The notes under the pieces: generated by a model
Seen by the model: the letters and a program-made list of their open reading frames with translations, nothing else
Told to the model about the DNA's origin: nothing
Database searches by the model: none
Position numbers and translations under genes: made by a program
In this document: positions 23,401-38,300 of the stretch, piece after piece
Position numbering within the stretch: the first letter of the stretch is position 1
Layout of the letters: each line of letters opens with the position of its first letter
NCBI GenBank assembly: GCA_003342895.1
Contig: PTFA01000195.1
Location: 310,001 to 374,000, forward strand
Direction of reading: 5' to 3'
Length of the DNA: 64,000 nucleotides
Source: Casuarius casuarius
Lineage: Eukaryota > Chordata > Aves > Casuariiformes > Casuariidae

Positions 23401-26400
23401 TAATTTTAATTAGATAAGTTTGAAATCCCTGTAGTGAGTTCCACTAAAGTTATAAGTGAAATAGAAGAGGGAAATACACAGGAGCACCTTTTGTTACTCT
23501 ATTAGCTCTGAAAACAAAGAAAGTTCTATATTAGAAAACTCAACTCAGAGCATTCTGATACATATAAGCAAGGCTCTGAGGGGTGCAGTGAAGTTGTTTT
23601 CCTAACAGTGATACAGTTTAGAGATGCATGCTTTTGACAGAGGTAATAATTGGTAGCACTGGCCCTTAAAATTAAAGGGTAAAACACACTTTTAAGCTGC
23701 AGGCTCGGTTGCTGGCCTCCAAACACAAGTCTATTCTATATATCCTAGCAAGAGGATGAGGAGAAGCTTTGTGAATGGAGCTCATAGCCATTTACTGGGT
23801 GCCGTCCCATCCATCAGTTGCACAGAGCCAATTTCTAACAAGAGGATTGTGAAAAAGATTGAGTCATTCCTCAGTGAAAGGGGTCTCAAAGAAATTACTG
23901 AGTACAGGCCTCACAGTAATATCATGCAGTCACTGTAATTATCATATTTACTTTTGCAACCCTCTTAGCAAGTGTTAAAATCTTCCTTTAATCTTTACCG
24001 TGCACAGAATAAAGTAAATTAATTATTTTTTAACCATGTCAGGTGATAAACATGAACTTACATAAAACTGACATATGAGGAAAAAGCAGTACACAGTCTG
24101 ACATCCTTCTCAAGTGCCTGTCCCATAGCAAACATCGAAATTAGGACTGGGCAGATGCTTCACATATCACTACGGTTTTGGGGGACTGGTAACACAAGAA
24201 TAATAGCTATAATGAACAGAATAATGAGACTGGTCCTCGTGATTGATTCATCTACCATGCGCTTGAGTGGGCATTGAGAGGAGTGTGAAATGGCGTATGA
24301 CTTCAAAATTATGTTTTCTTCTCATACCTCTGTTCTTTGCTCGTAGGAATCCTACTTAAGCTTACACCTGCCCAATCAAGCTTGTATATAATGAAAAGTT
24401 GATGAAAAGAGTTGTTTCCTTGAAAAACCTTTCTTTGAATGAAGTGATTTTCTGGGGGAGGGGGAGGGTAAATTCCCAGTAAGTTCCTCACTCTGTTCAT
24501 CTCATACTGCCCAAGCCTGGTGAAAGAGTGAGTTTGAAACATGTTTTCCTAGTTAATTCTGTCACAAGATTGTGATAGATTTCTTCTGCCCTCCAACGGA
24601 CTCAAACTAGCATTTTTTTCTTCATTAGATTTACATAAGATGAAGACTGTGCTTGTGATCTTGCTACCAGCCCAAGATTCCCCTCTCCCATCGCAAGCAA
24701 AATGTATCTTGCCATTCTTCTCTATTTTCTAGATAAATTAGTTTATGGGTTTTTAAAAAAATCTGAACAAAGTTAATGTTGTGTTTATATCCCAAAGCAA
24801 TAGTACCACTTTGTTCTGTCAAAATGACCCAGTTTCTTCAGACACTGTAAGGTTCCATATACTGCAGTAACTACTAATGCTATCTGTCTATAGCTAAAAA
24901 CAGAGTTAAAATCTATATTTTTACAAAAACTGGAATGGAAAACTCTAATTAAAATCAGAAAACTTGGTTTTTTGGAATAAACTATCTAGATTCAACCTCA
25001 TTCAACCATTCCCAATGATCTTACATGAATGACTAGAAATAGCCTGGCAGTAAGCCCATGCAGTTAAAGAAACTACTATCAGATTAATAAAGACAATCAG
25101 ATTTTTGAAAGTAGAGATTATGAAAACTTCTGAAAACCTAAAGGACTTCCGCAGAAAGTTTCCTACCTCAAACCGAAATGCTGAGGGTCTGGACTTCTCT
25201 ATTTAAACAATGAGCTAGATGCAGCAATAAGAGAGAGAGAGAAAGAGGAACAAGTAAAGAGAAAAGGGCTACAAACTTCCATGTTCATAGGTAACATGGA
25301 GGTAAGTTTAGGCATGACATGACTTGAGAGGACATTCAGATGAGAAAGAGAAGAAACATAAATGTTCTTTTGAGGTGAACAAAGATTTGTTTTTATAAGG
25401 CAGGTCCTTTCCAAGAGATACAGCTTTGGGTTAGAGGGATAAGTCACCTTCCTGGTTTCCAACATATTCATAGCTAGGAATGCAGTTTAGCTTTAAACTT
25501 TGTCTGGAAGCTGGAGACAATCCAGGACAGTTCCACTCTGCATCATGTCACATAAATACACAGTAATGAAGACAACTTCAGCATATAGAAAGGTCTTCAA
25601 TGAATCTGATTTGTTCAGAGACATCCAGAGCTGTGTATTAGTCAGCTAGGTGGCAATGTCCTAGCAGATACAGTGAAAGCCCAGTTCTAAGGGGCTATTG
25701 CTTCCTTGGAGAGCTTAGGGGAGGGGATTAACACAGAAACTTAGTGTATTCTTTGTTGAAAAAATCCTGCACATCAGAGAAGAAGCTGAAGAAAATGCTC
25801 TTTGCTGGTCTGCCAAAGAGAAATCAAGTGCATGCCCATTCTGCCGCAGAATCATCAGACCTTATTTTAGGCATTTAACTGATATGCTTAGTAAAATATG
25901 CAGCCATCTAGGTTCTTTTAAAAGGCGGGAGATATTCAGGGAGAAGCTAAACTTTAGTGTACTGAATCATCTACAGGTCTTTTCCTGTCTGTCTCTGTAG
26001 AAAGAGCTTAGACAACTTATTTAGATTAGACACCACTAGACAGGTCTTGTTCAGACTTGGCTAGACAAAGTCATCAGTCTGTAACATTAAATACAGATGG
26101 AGGCCAGAGTAATTACGTGTCTCTGTTAAACACTTAAATTCAAACTCTGGACTTGATGTTGATTGAAAAAGTCAGCTTGGGGACCAGGATAAAAACAGAT
26201 ATCCCCCTAACTTGCAAAACATGTCCATCAAAGATGCAGTGCAGGTACCAGCATATAGGTCATTCCTGCATCTTAATACGCTTATGCATGTGCAAGTACT
26301 TAGATACGAGGTTTATCAGCATGACATATAATCATATCCGGGTGCACTCATAACATCATTCCTCATCAGTGAACATACATATCAGTTAGGAATGTGCCTT

Positions 26401-29400
26401 TTGTTTTTCCATTTAAGTGGTAAAGTTTTCTCTGTATGAAATGTAGTGACTTCATAGGAGTTACAGTGAGTATAGGAGAATGAGTGCGGGTGAAGAAACA
26501 GAGCAAGTTTTTTATCAGCAAAAGTGTATCATACTGTAGATCTGCATGTGTCAAGTCACTTCAATGCCTGCAAAACACAGAGGAGGCTCCATGCATGTAT
26601 GCAGGAGAGTGATAGGTAGTTCTTATAACTACATATGTGCAAGGAAGCTTGTGACGAACTAATGCTTAAAAGCAGGGAAGCAATTTTTTTGTGTATGACA
26701 TCATTTGTTATATGTAAAAGAGGTTTTTAGTTTCTGGCTGCAAACAAAAACAAGCATATCTGTGTTGGAGACTGAGCACAAGAGATTGTGATCATATATG
26801 TATATTCTACAGAAGGAAGAAACAGTGCATGTGACGGAAGGAGAATTTGTGTATTTGTGTGTGTGCATGTGCACGTCTTTGCCCTAGGCAAGTTCAGCTC
26901 TTAGTTGGAAACTTGAGAAATTGACTTTACTGGGATTTGAAAGAGATCTCAGGTGAACTAAATTTGTCTGCTTTCTTTTCCCACTAGTGCAGTAGAAATG
27001 GATTCTCAGTCTAATAAGGTTTGACAAGACCTGGCACAGGAGGCAGGTGCCAAGGAATCCAACTAGTCGAAAGCATTAGAGACACCATGGGCACCAGAGG
27101 ATAGAGGTGTTGCCATGGGAACAGAGTGAAAGGTGCTCCATGGTGGCTGGTTAGGAGGTTTGTTTAAGACAGAGCCAAGCAGCTGCAGCCTTGCTATCAC
27201 CCTATGCTTTAACAACAGTAGGTAAATTCCAGCTTCCTCCCTGTTCCACCAGGAGCCAAAGAATTTAATTCTTCCTCCTTACGTGAATAATGCTGAAATC
27301 CATGACATCGCTGGCGCCTCCCAAAAGTTATTTGCTGCAAAAGAGGATGGCTGGTTCCGTACCTGAGGCTGCTAACGTCTGATCTGCAATGGGCACTTGA
27401 GGGCATTGAAGATATTTTTCAAAAGCATTTGAGGACAGCATTTTTAGTTACAAAACTATAACCCTCCCTTCCTATGCCTTCCTCTGCTTACTTCCACTGA
27501 AATCTCTCCCCGTTTCCCTGAAATGTAGGTGGCCTGCTTCTGAGGAGCACTGCCAGTGAAAGCAAAGCTTGTTAGAAAAATCAAGTACTGGTTCAAGGGG
27601 GATTTATAAAAGTATTATCCCTGCCAGAAGACAATCAGAAGGGCTTTTTGTTATTGTTATTTGTTATCTTCTTTACATCTGCAAATCTGTAAAGATGGAA
27701 ATAGGATGTGAGGAAAAAGAGAGGAGAACTTTTTTTCCTTCAAACTATAATACCTGTTTAGCAGTTGCAATATTATAATTATGATGATTTGTGTCTCAGT
27801 AATGTCTAGAATCCCTAGATAATACCACATCTTCACAGTGCTAGGTGCAGTATATAACACAGTTAGAGACAATATCTAGCCTGCAGTGCTTAAAAGCACT
27901 TATGTAACTTTTGAAAAGAGGAGAGGGAGGGAAAAAGTAAGGAATTGAAATTATTAATTAAGATCACTTAAAGATCATGTAGCAAAGCTAGGCAAAACCA
28001 GGCTACAGATACAACTTCTGATCCAAGATGCCTCTCTTTGCTGACTGCCAGCAGCTAGAAGTGTCTCAGGTTAAGGATCATGATACACATACATACATAT
28101 CCATACTTGGGGTATGTATGTATATATGTTTCTATCTGTCCATTTTGTTTCTGATACTGTTTGCCTCAGCACTGACCACTGCCTTTGGTCTAACCCAGTG
28201 CAAATGTTCTTAATTGAATGGATGTATCTTTTGTTTATCAAGCCCTAGTCACTAGATCATGTTAGCACCCTCATTTAAATAGACATTTGCAACTGGACAT
28301 AGAAGCTAGAAAGGCATGACTTTAGTAACAAATCAAACCATATATTAAAAGCATGATTTTTAACTACCTTTATAGGTACACATAAAACTAAAGAGTTGCT
28401 CTGAAGGGAAAAGTGTATATGCTTTCGAAGGTCAGTAGCATTTTCTCCATGTACAGTTTCTCTGATTAAGGTATTTAAGTATCTTTGGGGTGGGGAGAAT
28501 CCATTTTTTAGACCTTAATACTTTATGCGATTTCCATCTCTTTCACTACAGATCTATCGTTAATAGACTTAGAAACTTAGCATTCTCATGGAGCTCAATT
28601 GTCTGACTGCAGGGAGGATTTTTTTGGATTAACGTTATCTTTAGGGATGGCATTTCCAGTGGTGTTTAAGGCAGGTAAATGTCCAGTATCTTTTGAATGT
28701 CAAAGTGAATTTATTAGTATTTTTTTAGGCTGGATGATAAGCTGTAAATTAAAGTCTATCAATATAGGTAGTCAAGCTTGCAAGTGTTGACCAGATCAAG
28801 CAAGCTGCTGCTGTAGTTCCAGTATATGACAGAATAGACAAAACCATGAGTGACATGGAGAAGATAAATAGCAGTTGTTCATAGTCTCTTTCAATTTCTG
28901 AGATCTCATATGAAATTTGCATTTTTAAAATAAAAGTACAAAACTGAGATTTTTTTCTTCACAAAATATACAACTAAGAGGAATTAATGGATATTCAAAT
29001 TTTACATGGTTTCAAAAGGCAACTGAAGAAATTAATACACAAATAATCCTTTTTTCAGGGTAGTAAATACAAACATACCGCTTCTGTCTCAAAAATCCTG
29101 TAGTCATTATTTTCTGGAGGCTAGAAGAGTACTGTGGGAAAGTGTCATTCACTGACTGACATATTCTTATATTCCTCATGAGCTGTCTGCTATTGACCAC
29201 TGTTGGAGACAGGATGAGTGGACAGTCTAATGTGGTAGAGCTGTGTTTATATTCATTTTTTTGTATGACACACTAATATACGGTGAGTTAGAGCTTAAAT
29301 ACAGTTACTGCAATTATGCATGGCTGCAAGGAAGTATTAGATCTTATTGCAGACCCGTATTTATGAGTTTGGCAGTGGACAGCAATTTCAGACTTTTCTA

Positions 29401-30934
29401 AAGATTGGTCCTTCCACAGGAAATGAAGACAGGTTCAGTACTTCTTTAAAAGAGTGCAAGTCCCTGGTTCTTCTTGCAGACACCTAGACATAATCCATTT
29501 GCAGTCAGACAAGGGTCATTTTTGATCCTTGAAGTTCCCTTCATAAGCCTTAGGAGACATTTCCATAAAGGGGAAAATGGCTTAGGCTCTTATGTTTCTA
29601 AGAAAACTTGTTCAATTAAGCTCAAAGTCGGCAAAATAAAATCGCCATGGCATCAAAACTTATCTTACGTTTAAAGTAGAGAAAAGCTATTTGAATGGCA
29701 TTTCCTACACATGTGTGGGGAGAAGGAGTGGGAGTAGGGATTCGGAATTAGATTTATAATGAATCACTAGCTGCACTTTGGTGTTGGAGTCACTACTTCG
29801 TCTCCGTCCTAATGTGGTGACTCAAAGTCTGGGTAACATTATTTACTGCTAAATAATGAATATGCCTGTATCTGCAATAACATGGAATGGGTCTGGTTTC
29901 CATTTGTATATTTTTGCTGTTTTTGGATGCCTGATTCATTAAACTTTCATATGCCCATTATGTAGCCAGTATTTCCTGAATAACAGAATTCATATCTCTA
30001 AAAAAAAGAAAGAAAAAAAGTGGTGCACTAAAATGACAATTTAAATTCACTGTTTTCCCAAATCACTGTGTTCCAAAACTAATCCCAGCTCATTCATACA
30101 CCAACTTTATCCTATCCTCATTTGTAGTCACTAAAGCACAGCACAGGATAGTACATTGCTACCTACAGGCTCTAAACTTTGATGAAGAATGTCTTTTAGT
30201 CCTGAGGATTGAAGAGACTATGAGAAGGTTATAGGCACACCATTTACAGTAATGAAACACAGGTAATACTGCCTGTGAGTGGTTCAAACAGGTTTTCAGT
30301 GGACCCCAGCTCAGAGAAGAGGGTTAAAAGGTAAGTCTAGGTTTCCCAGTGCAGTTCTTGATCAAAGTTATAATCATGCAGTTTTTTGCTCTTTGAAATA
30401 AGTGAAAGACATCCACTGGCATCAACAGATACCTATTCAAGTTTCATAGAAGTAATCACAGAGTTAATTTAAATGTTAAAGTGTTAATTTATATTAACCC
30501 ACCACAAATATTTAGTTAAATATATCCTCAAAAATCCTTTTTCTGACTTTCGTCTTTTTAAAGGAGCCATAATTTCTTATCTGTAAACTAGTATCGATAT
30601 TGTTTCTTTACACAGATATATCTGTTTGTGGACATGTAAATACAGCTTATTTTCAGACTGAATATGTAGTTATAATAATTGTCACTATTTCAACTCTCCT
30701 GGCTTTTCTATGCCTTCAGTCATGACAGAACTATGCAGTTTCCCAAATAATTTCACAGCATCTTTATGGACTGAAAAAAAAGGAATTGGTATAATTTTAT
30801 GAAGCTAAGATATGGAAAGTTGAAAGACAATTGCTGCAAGATGCATAAAATCTGGGGAGAGCTGGAAATCAAATTCTTACTGTGTGATGCTCATCTCTGT
30901 GCCTTTATCCCCAAATGGTTCTTCGTAGGTTCAC
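20411..30934. other. Long AT-rich non-coding stretch
   Basis: Over ten kilobases hold no supported gene. Minor items are a GA-repeat at 25230-25242, a G-rich patch at about 24454-24469 (runs of five, five and three G separated by single A) and an 11-bp inverted repeat made of ATAC/GTAT units (28089-28099 and 28113-28123). All open frames are under 100 codons and without family signals. Confidence 0.6.
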
Positions 30935-31345
30935 AGAAAAATATGTCTCAAAGAGTTGTCAAGAGGTCAGCTAGGCCATCTCTGTGTCCCAAGCATGTGC
31001 CAAATCTGACCACATCTCTGTTGATCTGAACAAACCTTTGTCTGAATTATTCCGAAAGTTTTCAAAAGTTGGAAACTCCATCATTTCCCTATGGAACTAT
31101 ATTCCAGCCCCTAACTAGCTTAACTGTTAGGAAGATTTCCTAACTTGTAGTCTGTATCTCCCTCACAGCAATTTAAATACGTGAATTCTTGTCCCGTCTG
31201 CCATAGTAGGAAGAAGGGATTATTTCCATCCATTGAAGGCAGGACTCAACACTGCCATCACATCCCACCAAAGACATCTTTCTGAGCTCTCCAATAATTT
31301 CTTTTCTAGAATATCTCCAGTTAGCCTACATATTTCCTGAAGTAT
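30935..31345 (-). mobile_element. Ancient CR1 LINE 3' fragment, antisense
   Basis: Word order follows a reversed CR1 3' UTR: 'agaggtcagctaggccatct', 'ggaaactccatcatttccct', 'gttaggaagatttcctaact', 'ctccctcacagcaatttaaa' and 'attcttgtcccgtctgccat'. The copy is more diverged than the one at 16627, so it is an older insertion. Ends are approximate. Confidence 0.6.
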
Positions 31346-34300
31346 GATACTGACAACAAGATGAAAGATTCAGCTAAACTACAAACTCTGGCCTTACAGA
31401 GATAAAAATCATCTACCTATCCGATGTTTCCCTGACAGACTGCGTTATGGGCAGATGCGGAAATTGTGAGATTCATATATTCTTTTTTCACAGTATAGGC
31501 ACAAGTATCAATTCATATCAATTCAATCATAATATATTCCCTATTATTTGTAGCTTCAGTTTTCATATTTTGTATGATTTCTTATCAGAGTACTAACTAC
31601 AATGAGGATATCATTTTTTACATGAAACTTGCTTTTTTATTTTTTTATTTTTATTTGTCAAAAAATTAAGATTTGAGGGAATCAAATCCTGTTGTTAAAC
31701 TTGTATGAAGTTTGGAGCAACTTGGAGTAGGTTTGGAGTTTTGGTAGAAAGAAATGATGGAAACCTTAACATTTTGTTTCATTGTGTTTTCCACTTTTTT
31801 TTTTTTTAAACTTTTCCTACTACAAAGACTGACTCATTGAAAACAGCATTACAAATTCTTTAAATCTAAAACAGATCAGAGCTAACTCCTATCAAACTAA
31901 ATTCTTAACTTGACTCTTTTTTTTTTTTTAATGATTACAGTGTTTTGTCTTTCCAGATATGCATACTCCTGGTAAAAATATTTATCATTGACAATAGTAT
32001 ATTTAAAAATAGGATTTAAGAAGTTTTGAAAAAATACAGATTTGCAGCACTGAGGAACATAATTCACAGTTTGTTTTGTTTGATATTCTGCTTCAGCTTG
32101 CTTATTTGTGCTAGTACTTCTTCCTTCTCCACCTGCCAAAAAAAAAGAAAAACACAAAAAACCTCTCGGTTTCCTGGTGCTCATTTTTATATGTATTAAT
32201 GAAACCTGTGGTGGGCCAAGTGGGTACTCAAGGAACTTCCTATTCAGTAGTTCAGGGTCACAGATGATAAATTCATTTGAAAATAAATACCAAGCATTCA
32301 TTTGCAGCAACGCTGTAAAGTGTATATAAGATTTAGCCTTGTCAGGAAATTATCATTCCGTTGTAGAGATGGTCCATCACAATCCACAAAGACTCTCTAC
32401 AGTGGGAGCTGCATTCTGGGGACACTTTGCAGAGGTTATTTTGGGAGCTATGCACTGTACATTTTCCTCTTGTTTTCAGTGTTCTCTGCACTGAACAGCC
32501 GGAGCGCTCCAAAGGAAGTGCAAAGGAAGGTTCCTGGGTTTACATCACTATTAGAGGGGATGATAGAGGAGGGGAGGAGAGAGAGAGATTGAGATTTTTT
32601 TTTTTTTTCCAAAAGTCTGACAGATTTTGCTATTGCTATTGATTTTGGCTTGAATTCCTTCTAGCTAGCTATGGAAACCTAACTAAGATGCCTAAGTTAG
32701 AAGCACAGCCACAGTAGGCTCCCTCCATAATCAGTGGAAAGAAACAGGTACTTCTGGAGAGTGGACTGGCTTACCTAGGAACTAAGAAGCATTTATTCCT
32801 CTCCAGTGACAATAGGCAGAGCCTAGAGTAATTGCACTGCTAGCGTAAGTATCTCAGAAATTTAATGTTATGTCAGTTGAATCTGGGTCTTTGTGTACAA
32901 GTTGCTCAGACAGCAAAATCATGTTGAGTCAAATAAAATTCTAGACAGAGTGTTTCAAGTATATTTTTACATTTGAGCTTTGCAGTTTTGAGCTGCATTT
33001 TTTCTTTTTTTTTTTTTTTGCAGGTTATATTTCTTGCCCAGAAGTGATTAATTTTTTTCTCTTCCCTCGTATCTTAAATAAAATAAAAGATTTGACAACT
33101 TGTTTAATTTCAATTGGCATAGAAATAAAATTTAAAGATATGGAACTAACATGACCATTCTCTCGTTGAATCCGTTGGACTTGATTTGCCCACTCCAGCA
33201 CTTTTTAGGAGACACATGAGTCAGTGAAGCTCCTGATAGAAAAAAAAACTATTTTCAATATGAACTTGCAGGAATCCGTGTGACATACACCTTCTAAGGT
33301 CTTTGCTGGCAAAGCACACAACAGAATCAGAGCCTCCCACTGAATCTGTTATTTTTCTGCTTTTACAACACTCATCACAAGGTCCTAATCTTCTCCAGGC
33401 CTTTGGACATATCTTCAAAACTATGTCACAAGTGACTGAAAAATTTGTCATAAAACTTTTCTCCATGGTTGAGGGGGTGGAGGGAGGAGGAGGAAATCAG
33501 AAAACATATGCTGTATTTGTCCTTCCTAAATATTTCTATAAAGTTTAGAAGATTTCACTTCTATTTGTTTGGTAACTCCCTCCTTTCATGGAAAAGATGA
33601 AGAAAATATCATGGAAAATTGTTTTAGGAGTTTTGGGTTTTCTATATAAAATTAATTACAAAAAATTATATACCCACATTACAATTCTGACTTTATTCAA
33701 TCATTCTTGAATTCTGTTTCTTAAAACTTTGTAAACTTATACAGGATCCCTATGAGTCTCTTCCGTTGGATATTTAATCAGATTCTCTCTGAAGGGATGT
33801 ATCCCTAATGCTGATGCTTTAGGAAGCTGTACATTTACACTGTTAAAATGGTAGTCAGAGGTCACTCTCTGGCAGTAAATAGATGAAATAGGAATCAGAA
33901 AGCTGAAAAGGGCACTTTTTTGCTCTCAAATGCCATGCAAACCACAAAACAAAACAAAAACAAAACAAACCCGCAGTGGAATACCAGAGACTTGTTTTCT
34001 TTCTGGACAGCCACATGTCTGAGTGCAAGCCATGCTGTGCTCAGGGTGCATTCATATATCATGATAGGCGTAGTGGAATCTAAGCAGACAAAGTGAGGAA
34101 GATAGGAGGGGGAGAGAGAGGATCTTAAGGTGGATGGGAGTTTTTATAATTTCTTTCACATATTTTAGGCTCAATTAACACATCTTGAGGATTCTTACAA
34201 CATTGCCAACAAGAATTAATGTGGAAGTTATGCATTCTACCTTTTATCTCAATTGTGTTGCACGAGTCTGGCAAAGTTGAAAAGCTGCTAATTTAGTAGT

Positions 34301-35244
34301 CAGCAGTGTCAAATAAAATTTCTAAACTGTATGTCTATAAAAGAACATCTTTGCAATAAGGCATAGCAAATATGCTTGCAAAACAGTTCAGTCAGCAAAC
34401 CTGTTTTAGGTTTTGAAATATCTGGCAATGACATTTATTAGAACAAAACTATAATATATCAGTGATATAAAGAGCTGTCTCTTCATCACTGGCGTTTTAT
34501 TATAGGCACTAATTTTGTGCAAAATCCTTTAGATTCTTTGCAAAACACCTGCTGAACTTAAAGAAATATGGTTACTGCTTGTGCTGAGACAGATGTAGCT
34601 TAATCACATAATACCGAATTTGACTTTTCAGTGCCTCACAATAAATGAACTGAACATACCAGTGCAGTAGATTTAAATCTTGTTTCAATTTGAACGTTGT
34701 GCTCACTGACTGGAGGGCCTGAGCTAAAGCCAGCTTCCCCAGGTCTCCAACAGTACGCAAAGCAATTTTGTGTAAGCCACTGTATCTCTGTTTTAATTAA
34801 AAAAAAAAAAAAAAAGTGAAATTAGCTCCAAGAGTATGCTGAAGGTTGGACTTAAGCTTTGTAGATTTTTTTCCCTCGTCTCTGTTACTTTCTTGTCTGT
34901 TTCAATCTAGCCAGGTAATAAGCTGCCTCTGACTGTATTTTTTCCCCTAGACACTGTTTGTGTGTCTATCTGTTTTTCCCGGTGTTTGAGGATTCCCTGT
35001 TTAGAGAGGAATTTGTATTGAGGGCAGCTCTGATGACCAATATGAGCTGAAAATGGAGTAAGACCAGCCATTTTCTTACTCTGTCATCAAATACACATGA
35101 TTAGTTTTATATGTTGATTGATTTTTGGTGGTAGGCTAAGTCGATTTCAATGAATTTCAGTCACCTGGTGGTGCCCAGAGTAAGATCCAAACTTGTTTAT
35201 TCATTCCTCATTCTCTGTTGTATTTATGGATGATGCAGAATCTC
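31346..35244. other. AT-rich non-coding DNA with homopolymer and (AAAAC)n runs
   Basis: Several T runs lie near 31796-31808, 31917-31930, 32597-32609 and 33007-33020. An AAAAC-type repeat lies at 33943-33970, and 17 A occupy 34799-34815. Frames crossing these runs are low complexity. No gene is supported. Confidence 0.6.
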
Positions 35245-35264
35245 TGCATATGTGCACATATGCA
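35245..35264. repeat. Perfect 20-bp palindrome
   Basis: TGCATATGTGCACATATGCA equals its own reverse complement. It is built from alternating purine and pyrimidine, so it could form a cruciform or Z-DNA, and it contains octamer-like ATGCATAT-type words on both strands. Confidence 0.9.
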
Positions 35265-35350
35265 TTTATGTATGCTAGTTTCATATGTTCTTGATTATGT
35301 GTGTACACTTGTAAAAGAGTGTCTAATAATCTAACTACACAATATCTGTA

Positions 35351-35392
35351 CATCATATAGTACCATACATACATCATATGGTACGGCATACA
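35351..35392. repeat. Two-copy imperfect tandem repeat, 21-bp unit
   Basis: Units 35351-35371 and 35372-35392 share CATCATAT, then GTAC, then CATAC, with about four differences. They lie about 90 bases past the 20-bp palindrome in a TG/CA- and TA-rich neighbourhood. Confidence 0.75.
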
Positions 35393-38300
35393 CCACACAC
35401 ATTTAAATGCACAAATACCAATAAAAATATTTACAGAATACGTATGTTGCATATTATTGTGCATACATTATTGTCTCCCTCTATTGAGTCTTATTTACTC
35501 TGTAATGTTAAATAATAGTACTTTAATTTTACTTCTTCAGATAAGCTGTGTGCTTCATAAAAAACATAAAACAATGAAACCTCATGAATATTTATATCAA
35601 TGGCTACATAGCATTATAGTCATAATCTCTGGAACTGGTTCTCACCGGTTCAGAATTAATTATCAAGTTCAGTTTTAATTGCATTCTTCTAAATTACAAC
35701 CGAAAAAAAAACCCGTAATGAATTAGCTCACAAGTACTCTGCTGGGCCTGGCACATCCAGTATAGCTTTCTGCAATCCCATTCTTAATGTGTAATGATGA
35801 GCTGAAGACATGTGAGAGACTCCCCGTGAATCCAGTTTACTCAAATGTTAATGCTTCTCCCACTTTAAAGATAAAATAAAAATCCTGTTTCTAGTTTCTG
35901 CAGCAGACATGTTGAACTATGCTTTTAGGTAGCCTATTTTTTATTCTTAGTTAGCTTTGGTTTTTCATTGCATGCTACCTACACTTATGTTTTGGCAGTG
36001 TTGGCTGAAGAAATCTGGGTGAAAAGCACCCTTCTGGAGACAATCAGCATGCACCCTGCACATCAGTTGTCTTCTGCATTAGGCTCCACAGGCTCTCTTC
36101 CATCAAATATCTGAGGTGTTTGATTTTTTTAAACTTAATCCATAAGAAAACAGCAAACAAGAATCTTTATCAAATCCTATGGTTCAAAGGATGAGATCTA
36201 CTCACTTCAAGATTTTCAGGGTATTCCCACATAGAGGAAGAAGCTGCAACTCTTCCCCACCTTTCTCCCTCCTCTCCAGCTCCTAGCCACCCTGCCATGA
36301 CCTCTTTTACTACCTATTAAACCCCAGAGCCATTTTCCTCACCATCCCCTTTTCTTTCACCGTCTCCATCCACCTACAACCATAACTGGGGACACCAGTT
36401 ACCCCACCCGCAACTAAGATTACTAAGCAATCTATAGCAATGTCTGCTATACATCCTGAACATGCTGAATTCCAGCCCTGTACTTTATTCTCTCATCTCC
36501 CTCCTGTCCAGAGAAAGAATATGAAGTCCTTCTTCCTTTAATTTATCAACTCCAGTGTGCACACATGTAAGCATCAGTAAAAATCAAATGCCTTTTTAGT
36601 TCTCCCTGGTTCAGTCATCCAAAGATCCTGTGGCCTGTTCCCCAGCTGTGTAATCACAGAAAGTTTGCTACTCTCATCATTTCTTGCAGATGAAGGTCCT
36701 GACAGCACCTCAAGCTATTACCCTGTTCAGGCAGAGTGTGAAATGGAAGATTCAAGATTCATACTCTCTGTGTATAGTTGCTGATCTGTATCCAAAAGTC
36801 TTGCAAATGATCTGAGCTCTAGTCCATCATTTAAAGAAAAAAAAAGAAAAGAAAAAAAGAAAGGAATATAAGATAAAAGCAGGAAACATTCTGGATCTTT
36901 CCTCTTGGGTGTCTGTTTTCTTTCTAAAGTAAAATCCTACCATGGAGGGGTCATACTCACTCCTGACTAAATATGGGGAAATTATTTCTTTAAAGCATTA
37001 GCAACTGTTTTTTTAGATAAATCTGGAGATTTGTTCTCAGGCTGCTCACAAGCCATTTCACTTGCTCAGCTGCTCAGTAGGCAAACAGCATAACCAGATG
37101 CCTAATTCTAAGCATACGAGTAGTCACAGTGATTTGAGCAGGGCTGCTTTGGGACACAGGATACCTGCTCAGTCCCTTCACGGTAAAAGGATGTAAATTA
37201 TATGCAGTGCAACAAGTGTTAATCAGTTTTTATTTTTAAGAATATTATAAGGAAGCTAAATATGAGTGTATATGTTAAAATTCAGATCCATACAAGGATA
37301 CCCAAAATAAAGTTAATGTTGAAAGCCACTAAATTTGTTAGAGATAAGGAAGAACAAAAGCAAATCAGAGTAATAATTGAGTAGTCTGTTGGTAGATTCT
37401 GCTGATCAGAAAAAGAGACCCAGAGAGGAGCCCTGAACTGTGGGTCTAAATGTCTCAATTCGGTACTGTAAGAGATATCCAAGAGAGCCCTAATCCTGGA
37501 AGTAGTCTAGCAAATGACAGAAACAGCAAAGGGAGGCAAAGGCTAACTAGGCTTCTGGTTTCCACTGCAGTCTAATGATCCAAAACAAATAGGGTTACTA
37601 GTCTGTCTTACTCATCCCCACCAAGACCATAGCAACATATAACTCCATCTTCTTTTTAATAAATTCCTCTTTCCTCACTAACATGATTTCTAATTCTTTC
37701 TATTTTTCCTTTTTTTTCTTCTAATTTTAAATTATTCAAACTGCATAGTTTTCAGATTTCCTGGCTGTTACTACAATTTGAGGTGCTCTTCAGAGCAGAA
37801 AACAGTTGTTATTTACTTTTTTTGAGAAACACTTGTTGTATATGTAGTGTAATAGAGCTCTTTCTAACTACCTGCAACTTCCAGGCACTACCATAGTAAA
37901 AAGAATAATCATAAAATTGGAAGGACAGGAAGAGAAAGTATTAGAGAAAGAATGAAAGAAAAGTCCACCATAAAACTATATATAAAGTTGGAAACAGGCA
38001 AGTTGTGTCCCAGGAAGAATCAATAAAGGCAATCATGTACAATCAACGCTTGTGTGGATTTAAGTCACATGACTCCAAAGCTTAAAATAGAGATGCATTA
38101 CAGCAGATGGCAGCTTGCAGAGGAAAAGCATAGGTGCAAGAAGTGCTGTCCTTTGAGGAGATTTTTGCAGAGTTGTTATTGGCAGGGAGAGAACTTCTTT
38201 TTTTCTTCCTCTAGAAGTGAAAGAGGCAGAATTTTGAGAAAATCATAGTCCAAGACAGATGTTATAAGGGGTTGTATGAGCAAGGCATTTCAGAGATGCT

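Noticed and set aside
37905..37935. Possible CR1 3'-tail word ('aatcataaaattggaagg')
   Set aside because: The match covers under 25 bases and does not continue into the CR1 3' UTR.
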